Below are positions 56,759-64,000 of a stretch of DNA of 64,000 nt, in pieces (within the stretch, counting starts at the first letter, position 1; the number at the start of each line of letters is the position of its first letter). The DNA is from Cornus controversa (Eukaryota > Streptophyta > Magnoliopsida > Cornales > Cornaceae): positions 52,382,270 to 52,446,269 of the forward strand of contig CM048846.1 in the NCBI GenBank assembly GCA_026545225.1, in the 5' to 3' direction. The notes beneath the pieces are model-generated. The model saw only the letters and a list, made by a program, of their open reading frames with translations. It was not told the origin of the DNA and made no database searches. Position numbers and translations under genes: made by a program.

Positions 56759-57066
56759 TGTAATAACCCGCTCTATCACATGGTATGATATTTTCCGCTT
56801 TGGACCTAACCCGCACAATTTTGTTTTTGAATTTCACTTCCAAAAGGCCTCATACGATTTGAAGAGAACACACTACATATAATCACATCCCCTTCTCCAC
56901 AACCAGGCTATGTGGGATTGAGCACCCTGTAACATGCCAGTGTTGTAGCTCGCCATAGTGTCTCTTCTTGCACCCATTCACAAGGGTCACTACAATCCAC
57001 CCCCCTAGGAGGCTCGACGTCCCCATCGTCGGCACACTTTCGACTGAGCTCCAGCTCTGATACTAT
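56759..57066 (-). mobile_element. Older TRIM copy (same family as 51905-52457), 5' LTR lost
   Basis: On the minus strand: a primer site near 57065-57052 (AGTATCAGAGCT), interior with GTGTGCCGACGATGG and CCTAGGGGGGTGGAT, then a 236-bp LTR from TGTAGTGACCC (56994) to GGTTATTACA (56759). Substitutions relative to the intact TRIM are many. The 5' LTR is missing. Confidence 0.85.
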
Positions 57067-57083
57067 TTGTAACAATCCGTGTA

Positions 57084-58870
57084 ATACCCTGTAATTTTTT
57101 ACGTCATTTATTTTAATTTAAATGCTTTATATATATATATATATATATATAATTGTTATTTGAATTGCTTTATTGATTGTGTATTGATTGATTTAAATTT
57201 CCTTGAGTATTTTAAATGTTATATTGTCATTATTTTATTTAAATTGTTTTGTTGATTGTGTATTGATTAATTTAAATTTTCTTGAGTGCTTTAAATGTTA
57301 GGGAGTTTTTTTTATTTATTTAATTCTGGTTGGGTTGGGTATTTGGATTATCTTTTTATTTTAATTTTGGATTGGGCTAGGGTGAATTTGGGTTGAGTTG
57401 GGTTAGAATGGCTGGGCTTGAGATATACTTATTTTGATGGGCTAGGGTTTATATTTTTTATAAATATATTTTTATATTTTTGGAGTTTATTTAGTTTTCT
57501 AAAATAATAATAATAATAATAATAATAAAAGAAAAGAAAAGAGGGGACTAGGGTTTCTGCCTTTAGTTTTACGCACAGAAACTCAGAGTGTAGACGAAAG
57601 AGAGGAGAGAGAGAAGGAGCGATCAAGTGGACGAGTTTCAAATCATCGAAGAAGAAAGTTCGACTCTTCTCTTCCCTTCCCTTTTGAATCTATATACATA
57701 GACTAAATCCTGCAATGTGTAAATTGTTTGTTGCATTGTTTATTTTAATCTTTCATTTTGGTATAAATTTGATTTTACAAATCTGATTTTCCTCTATGGA
57801 TCATGATTTATGTGTAATTAATTTGGCAATTGAGGATTGGTGTTGGAATATTTATTTACACACATATAGATACACGCATACATGTATATGATGAATATGT
57901 TGATATGTTAAGTTTAAATTTGTGGTTGTTTAATGTAGCAAATAATGGTTTGTTGAATTGTTCTTACTGGGTTAACTTACCCTAGAACATTCGGGAATGG
58001 ATTATGGAAGGATTTAAATTTAATTTTGAAATTTGTTGAAGAACCCTAGAAGTTGTGATTTGAGGGTTTTCGTTTCGGGGCATTTTTGATGAGGCTTTTG
58101 GTACCAATAGATAGCTTATGACGAGAGGAGAAGATCGGTATAAAATTTGGGTCGAACGAAGGTTGGGAAGTGGGCGAAAAGAGGCTGCCTACGAGCATGA
58201 ACAGTGCGCACAGGCTAGGGGAGGAAGAAGGCTGGGCAGCCTTCACCCATGCTCTTCGCTGGTGTGTGTCGGCACGTGGCGCCGGCCGGTGCCAGGGAAG
58301 GTACATATGGGCCCCACTCGCAGGGGCCCACCTCTGGGCTCAGTTTGGGCCCATTCCGGATTAGTTTAATTTTTTTTTTATATATTTTTGAAAATTTTTA
58401 AAAATCTTGAAATTTCGGAAAATCATTTTTTAAAAATACTTTAAAATTTCAAAAAATTCCCAAATTTATATTTTCAGTTTCTTGGGGGTTAAATAAGCTT
58501 GAGTTTTAAATATCAAGTCAAAATGAGTTTCCCTTGTGGTTATATTGATTTTAAAAGTATGTTTCAAAATAGGGTTTTCATCTTCTTTTATTTGAAAAAT
58601 ATTTTAAAATTTTCAAAAAATTCTAAAAAAATTTAAGTAACCTTTTAGGGACAGAATACACTTGGCCGGGTTTTAACTTTCAAGTGAAAATGAGCTTCCC
58701 CTTGTGGTTTAATTGGTTTTAAAAGTATGCCTCAAAACCGTGTTTTGTTTTTCTTTTATTAGAAAAATATTTTTAAAATTTCCGAAAATTCCAGAATAAT
58801 TTAACAGAGTTTTTAGGAGCCGAATAGGCCCAGAAACCTAGATTAGAGATAGGTTTAGACTCCCTTGAAG
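57084..58870 (+). mobile_element. Long LTR-like fragment with tandem repeats
   Basis: It begins TGTAATACCCTGTAATTTTT, carries (TA)n at 57130-57151, (TAA)n at 57504-57527, a leader-like 'GACTAGGGTTTCTGCC' and a GC-rich block at 58190-58350. From about 58380 to 58810 a unit of about 185 bp repeats a little over twice: 'CCTTGTGGTTxxATTG' followed by 'TTTTAAAAGTATGxxTCAAAA'. The layout is like the long gypsy-type LTRs, but no end or partner is seen. Confidence 0.45.
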
Positions 58871-60493
58871 ATTTAGTAACATTGGAGATCTAGTTGTGCG
58901 CTTGTTCCTAAAATTGGTGGTTATATTATTTTTGCTCCTCAACTGTATTGTCTTTGAAATTATAGTTGTCCATAATATACTTGATTTTAATTTAATTGTG
59001 AATGAGTTATTTTATTGTGATGATTGAATTTCTATTAGATTAAATTCATATGTTTGTGCAGTTTAAAGCACTATGCACAATCTTTTATTTCATGTAGTAG
59101 TTTGATTTGAGAGGCATGTAAGAATTGCCAAGGGGCATGTTAGGATTGCTAATATCTATTAAGGTATCTAAAGTTAAAAGAGACATGTAAGAATTGTCAG
59201 AGGGCATATCGGGATTGCCAATGCCTACTAAAATATTCAAAAATAATAATGATAACATGTCAGAATTACTTTGATTTATTAAAATACATGCATATATTTT
59301 TTTATCAACTACTTTCCAATAAAGTTTGCACCCAATTCTTTGCTCCACTAGAAGGTGCGTACAAACAAGTGGTTCTATCACCTGTTGAGGGAATCGGAAA
59401 AACAGTATTAACACACTAGCTAAGTGGTTCTATCACAAGTGGATCTAAACCACCTCCATGGAAATGTAGATATATAACAATATAGAAATCTACACAAATG
59501 TTTTATATATCTCCATTGGTTTATTTGCAAGTTCTTTTTATCCAAACTTCATACAGAGCAGAACAATTGCTCTACCTGCATTTTTCTATCTACCATAGCC
59601 TCTACACAAGGATAAAACTCAATTGAAAAAAGATTCTGAGAGAGAGCTAACATTGCTCCAAGATGAGGGAGGATAACTCTCTGGTAAGGCTAGTTCTGGA
59701 CAATCTTGTTTTCCAATACCAATTAATACAAGCATAAAATACAAAGATGGAAAACTTTTGTGGTGGATGTCCAAGTTTTCATCCTGAATGATGAGTCACC
59801 CTTGAGTGAGGTAAGTTTCCATGTTTCTCTCTTGCTATCCAATGCAAGGAATTAAACACCAAGCTCTGTAGGACAATAACCTTGTGAGAACAGAAGAATT
59901 CTGAACAGAAACAACTCATGTCTTAAATAAGATAGGATAATGTCCAAAAGTGTACAAAGGAACAAAATATAAGGGAAAAAACCAGTTCAGAAATATATAT
60001 TATATTTATAAATTTAAGCAAAACCACCACGGTGTATATAATCAGCCAAAGGAGAACCTCAAATATACCACCAGGCACTCAAAACAGTTTATTTTCTTAA
60101 TTTTGTTTTACATTAAATTCAAGAATACTTCAAACAACTAATTTTGTTTCCTTAATTCTCCGCACTTCACCAAAAATGATGTTTTAGTTATCCATGGCTT
60201 CTTTGTAGTTTCTCAGCTTTACTAAATTATTGCATTAGAAGCCTTAATTATTTTTACTTTTTCTGAAAAACAAGACACTGATCATTGATCTACATCATCG
60301 CAAGAGGATGCCTTTTCCGGAAACTAGAAGCTTAAATCAAGTAATTGAACCCTAGAAACAAGATTAAGGATCATTGTTTTATGGACTCAGAGTTATAGAC
60401 TAACAAACCAAAATTCAAAAAAATTGCTCAAAAAGGAATTTTCTAACATATATGCTTTTTGGTATGAAATTACCATATTTAATATTTTTATGG
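58871..60493. other. Non-coding stretch with a short tandem repeat
   Basis: At 59110-59260 a unit of about 75 bp with 'ATGTAAGAATTGxCA' and 'GGGCATxTxxGGATTGC' is repeated twice. Otherwise I see no gene or element. Confidence 0.45.
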
Positions 60494-60511
60494 TAATCGA
60501 TCTACCCATCA

Positions 60512-60565
60512 CCCAGACACCGCTCAAGCGGGAGCCTTGTGCACTGGATACGGCCTTTTTTTTTA
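60512..60565 (+). mobile_element. 5'-truncated SINE with 18-bp target duplication
   Basis: Fifty-four bases including 'AGCGGGAGCCTTGTGCACTG' and ending in T8 are flanked by perfect copies of TAATCGATCTACCCATCA (60494-60511 and 60566-60583). The long duplication and terminal T run fit target-primed retroposition, and the body resembles the tail of plant Au-type SINEs (from general knowledge). Confidence 0.8.
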
Positions 60566-60787
60566 TAATCGATCTACCCATCAGCCTAAGCCCTAGGCTA
60601 GACTCCCAATGTATCCCTTAAGTTGCCAGCAGGAATAAGAATTGAGTATTCAATTAACCATAACTATGACAAAATGTAAGAAATACTCTTCAAATTTCAA
60701 CTGAATCTTACCTTAAATTTGGCTTGACAGTGTTACAGATATACCTATAGCTTGGTGGTCCAAACTCTGCATTTATATTGTATATAA

Positions 60788-61490
60788 GTTTTTTCTATGA
60801 AGTTGGTGTTTCATACTTCCTTTATCTGTTTGCTTGGGTGTGAGATTTTCATAGGGTTACATATATGCTAAGTTAACTAGATTGAGTTAATTAAAGCATT
60901 TATACCTGTCAAAATCCATATGTTGTTTGTTCCTTTAAGTTGTGCTACTTCATTCCCGAGAATTGCTTACTTGTTACCAAGATTAACACAAGTTCAACAG
61001 CTTACCTTCTTTGATTCTAGTGCTGAAAGAGACTTTCTGTCATAAAAGCTAGGCAATGGCAACACTTTGAATTTGGAACTCTAATGAAATTAACTGCTCT
61101 CCAGTTCATCACCTTCCTAGTTCTTCACTCATACATTTATGGCAATGCCTAATTATAAATGAAAGGCTTTTCACTACCGGACTGGAAAAAGTCGAGGCTC
61201 AAACATTTTTGAATTAATTTTATTAGGTAAAAGATGGAAAACCAAGAAATAAGAAATGGGTAATCTCATTGCATACCTTGGCCTTGATTTGTTTCTTCCT
61301 TTCAACCTCTTTTACTTGAACTTTATCCTTAGTTTTGGGATGATTCTGTTTCAGAAGTCAATGAAGAGACATGTTTGCTAAGTGCCATAAAAATTTATAA
61401 AGGCATAACAAAATGTTTTTGACAAATAATAACAATGGATGGAATATGTTGTGTTTAGGCTTCTTTCCAACTATGTAGGAAATAAAATAA
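60788..61490 (-). pseudogene. Duplicated segment, copy A, with exon-like pieces
   Basis: About 700 bp closely similar to 62287-63292 without its LTR. On the minus strand two segments have splice signals: CAG/AATCATCCC to GCCAAG/GTATGC (about 61350-61277, KDKVQVKEVERKKQIKAK), and a piece with KFKVLPLPSFYDRKSLSALE followed by GTAAGC (about 61085-61005). The FKxxPLPSFY pattern recalls TPX2-type microtubule proteins, but this is a weak resemblance. Whether it is expressed is unknown. Confidence 0.4.
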
Positions 61491-61495
61491 AGATA

Positions 61496-62267
61496 TGTGG
61501 TCAATTGAAATAAACCTTTCACATAAACAGAAAATCAAAGTTCTCTGTCGAAAAATAACTCAATTGCTTTCTCTCTCTAAAAATAACATTTTTTCTGAAA
61601 GTGTAATTAGAGAGAACATACAAGTGTTTATATAGATGATTAAGTCCTGAATTTCCTTGAAAAACAAGTTAAAATCCAATTAGAAACGTATCCCAATGTT
61701 TGAGGAAAGTTTGGAGACCAATCCCAGTCAAAACAGGACGTTACTTAACAAATAAGCAAGTGTTAGCATGCATTGACTGGTCCATGTGAACTAAACTTAG
61801 ATGGACCGGTCCACTGAGTCCAAAAACTTGATTTTGAGATCCGAGAGTTCATGGACCTGTCCAGGGAATGTTTGAACCAGTCCAACTTTGAAATTTTCCA
61901 AAAATCACTCTTGAAACCCTAATTTTCAAAGTCGGATATCATCTTTTCTAAAACTAAGTGTCCTCGCCAACTTACCTGGACTACATGACTCTCATACTTG
62001 ATCAATGATGTCTATGCACATTTGTAACCTCTTCAATGCTTCACATGATCAAGTTCCTTGTCTAGATCATTGATGCATTCTTCAGATGATCAAGCTCCTT
62101 GTTTATGTCATTGATGGTCTAATCATATGCCTGCATTGGTGAAGAACACGGTCCTTGCTCTCGGTCTTCAATTGCACGATCGATTACAAGAATTTAAACG
62201 AAAAGTTACAACTCGATCATTCTCAGTTTTGACACTGACGATTGTCAATTACAATTTATACGCCACA
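61496..62267. mobile_element. LTR-like insert between duplicated segments, with GGACCGGTCC motifs
   Basis: The sequence runs TGTGGTCAATTG to TACGCCACA and is absent from copy B. It contains degenerate palindromes around GGACCGGTCC (61770-61900: TGACTGGTCCA, TGGACCGGTCCA, TGGACCTGTCCA, GAACCAGTCCAA). No target duplication is apparent, so its status is uncertain. Confidence 0.45.
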
Positions 62268-62286
62268 AGTGTTTTATTTAAGATTT

Positions 62287-63292
62287 TTTGATGAAGTTGG
62301 TATTTCATACTTCCTTTATCTGTTTGTTTGGGTGTGAGATTTTCATAGAGTTAAATATATACTAAGTTAAATAGATTGAGTTTATTAAAACATTTGGACC
62401 TGTCAAAATCCATATGTTGTTTGTTCCTTTAAGTTGTGCTATTTCATTCCCTAGAATTGCTAACTTGTCACCAAGATTAACACAAGTTCAACAGCTTACC
62501 TTTTCAATTCTAGTGCTGAAGGGAGTCTGATGGAGATCCTGAGTCGAGTGGTCTATGCACTAACTATAGGCGTAGACGTAGAGGATGATTTTGATTTATT
62601 TTATTTTATATGTATTTTCCTTATTTATTTAGGGTTTTGTTTTCCTTTAGGATTATTGTTTTGCCTATTTATATGGGTAGCTAATACATTGTAACGGCAC
62701 TTTTTGATGATTATTATTGAATACAAAATTTATTGAGATTTTTCCTCTCCCTCTGTTCTTCTTCTTCTTCTCTCTTTCTCTCTTCTTCTTCCCCTCTCTC
62801 TCCCATTCTTTCAAGCCTCCTGCATCAGAGTCCTTTATGTGATAAAAGCTCAGCAATGTCGACACTTTGAATTTGGACCTCTTACGAAATTTACTACTCT
62901 CCAGCTCAGCACCTTCTTGTTTCTTCACTCATACATTTGTGGCAATAAGTCTAATTAAAAATGAAAACCTTTTCACTATGGACTCGAAAAAGTCGAGGCT
63001 CAAACATCTTTGAATCAATTTTATTAGGTAAAAAGATGGAAACCCAAGAAATAAGAAATGGGTAATCTCATTGTATACCTTGGCCTTGATTTGTTTCTTC
63101 CTTTCAACCTCTTTTACTTGAACTTTATCCTTAGTTTTGGGACGATTCTGTTTCAGGAGCCAATGAAGAGACATGTTTGCTAAGTGCCATAGAAATTTAT
63201 AATAGGCATAGCAAAATGCTTTTTTTACAGATAACAACATTGGAAGGAATATGTTGTGTTAAGGCTTCTTTTCAACTATGTAGGAAATAAAA
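62287..63292 (-). pseudogene. Duplicated segment, copy B, with exon-like pieces
   Basis: The counterpart of 60788-61490. It keeps the lysine-rich piece (CAG/AATCGTCCC, KDKVQVKEVERKKQIKAK, /GTATAC) and a piece with ELESSKFRKRSKFKVSTLLSF that is interrupted by the solo LTR at 62528-62827, so this copy is broken. Confidence 0.45.
62528..62827 (+). mobile_element. Solo LTR (300 bp)
   Basis: TGATGGAGATCC to CCTGCATCA, flanked by perfect GAGTC repeats at 62523-62527 and 62828-62832. A TATA-like CTATTTATATGGG and 'TTATTGAATACAAAATTTATTG' precede a CT-rich end. Copy A of the duplication lacks it, so it inserted after the duplication. Confidence 0.88.
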
Positions 63293-64000
63293 TATAAACT
63301 TGTATCATAATATCTCTGTTCTATATAGTGATAAAAGCAATAAGTTCTCCTGTATTAGAATTTTTTTTCAGTCTCTGGAGGAATTCCTTAATTTGGAATA
63401 TCTTTTAATTAGAACTCCCGATTCCAATAAATAATTAAAGACAAAACAAAGATAACCCATAGGCTGGCCTCCATTGAACCCCTTAAGCTGCTTGTGGAAA
63501 CAGGATTTAAGGACTCAACCGCACATCCTCCCTAAAAGAGAGGTACTGATTACCACTGGGACAACAATAACAATAACCAAGTACTAGTGTGTGCGTGTCG
63601 GTGTGTGTGTGTATATAACTATATATATATATAAAGTACTAAGGGAAAGAAAAAAGCATGTTAAGCCACATGAAATTGAACTTGTGACCTTCATCATCAG
63701 ACTCGTGGCAGAGCAAGCACTTGACACATGAAACAAGGCCATCTAAGAATCCTCTTATGCTGTGTTGAGAAGAACATGATAAGACAAGCTTTTCTCCTGT
63801 TTTCCTTCTGAAAAAAAAAAAAAAAGAGAGCTGATTATTAAAGCTGTAAAAGATATACATCTTTAAATTGATTATTAGGCTGGAAACACGTTAAATCAAA
63901 GGGAAAGAAAGAGGAATGTTTGAATTATAAAATTTAAAAGAAGAAGAAAAAGAAATACAAAAACAAGTGTATATATAGGCCAAAAATTTCTCTCAAAATG
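63293..64000. other. Non-coding end of the window
   Basis: A (GT)n/(TA)n run lies at 63589-63634 and an A15 run near 63810. A minus-strand frame at 63860-63639 includes a Cys/His-containing stretch (SCVKCLLCHESDDEGH) but has no clear splice signals or homologue, so it is not called. Confidence 0.4.

Noticed and set aside
58118-58369. GC-rich frame as a gene
   Set aside because: It lies inside an LTR-like fragment, has no domain and no splice signals.
63639-63860. Cys/His-containing frame as a zinc-finger exon
   Set aside because: Spacing does not fit a known finger and splice signals are absent.

Overview
The window is plant nuclear DNA, AT-rich, from an angiosperm that is probably a eudicot (inferred from intron style, plant farnesyltransferase sequence and plant-specific retrotransposon lineages). 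There are no bacterial-type operons, CRISPR arrays or rRNA genes. Roughly two thirds of it is transposable element.

Positions about 1,000-32,600 are a nested retrotransposon stack. A long Ty3/gypsy-type LTR (plus strand, 1975-3020 and 31126-32503) was split by a Ty1/copia element (minus strand, 3021-31120). That copia element was interrupted twice: in its integrase by a 2.9 kb LTR-like unit (26267-29172) and in its RNase H by an Athila-type Ty3/gypsy element (Athila B, 3620-24091). Athila B was in turn split within its 5' LTR by a second Athila element (Athila A, 10272-23425). Target-site duplications support each of these four junction pairs (perfect for Athila A and the 2.9 kb unit; 4 of 5 bases for copia and Athila B). 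Athila A looks young and complete: two LTRs of 1420 and 1418 bp about 1% different, tRNA-Asp primer site, gag, pol, the plant-specific third ORF, and a polypurine tract. Athila B has lost reverse transcriptase, RNase H and integrase, and most of its 3' LTR.

Positions 32,600-44,100 hold scattered remnants: a solo-LTR-like unit, a possible 5' end of a host gene (35.9-36.8 kb), two degenerate copia fragments, and the 3' end of a Tat-lineage gypsy element with an antisense, intron-containing ORF and an LTR (41687-42189).

Positions 44,123-54,431 (minus strand) carry a 13-exon relic of the protein farnesyltransferase beta-subunit gene (ERA1/FTB). Splice sites and phases are well preserved over the first nine exons, but there is an in-frame stop, a missing exon, a doubtful donor, a frameshift in the last exon and loss of an invariant Trp. 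Its introns host a solo LTR (48669-49254) and a complete TRIM (51905-52457), both with perfect target-site duplications.

Positions 54,400-64,000 contain a MULE/MITE-like element with 183-bp inverted repeats and a 9-bp duplication, an older TRIM copy, an LTR-like fragment with tandem repeats, a truncated SINE with an 18-bp duplication, and a 0.7-kb direct duplication with exon-like segments, one copy carrying a solo LTR.

The most unusual signal is a recurrent palindrome architecture. Independent retroelements each carry arrays of short inverted repeats with the arms TTTCG...CGAAA around a six-base core that differs between elements. In both Athila elements the arrays sit in the same two places: the LTR and the gap between pol and ORF3.
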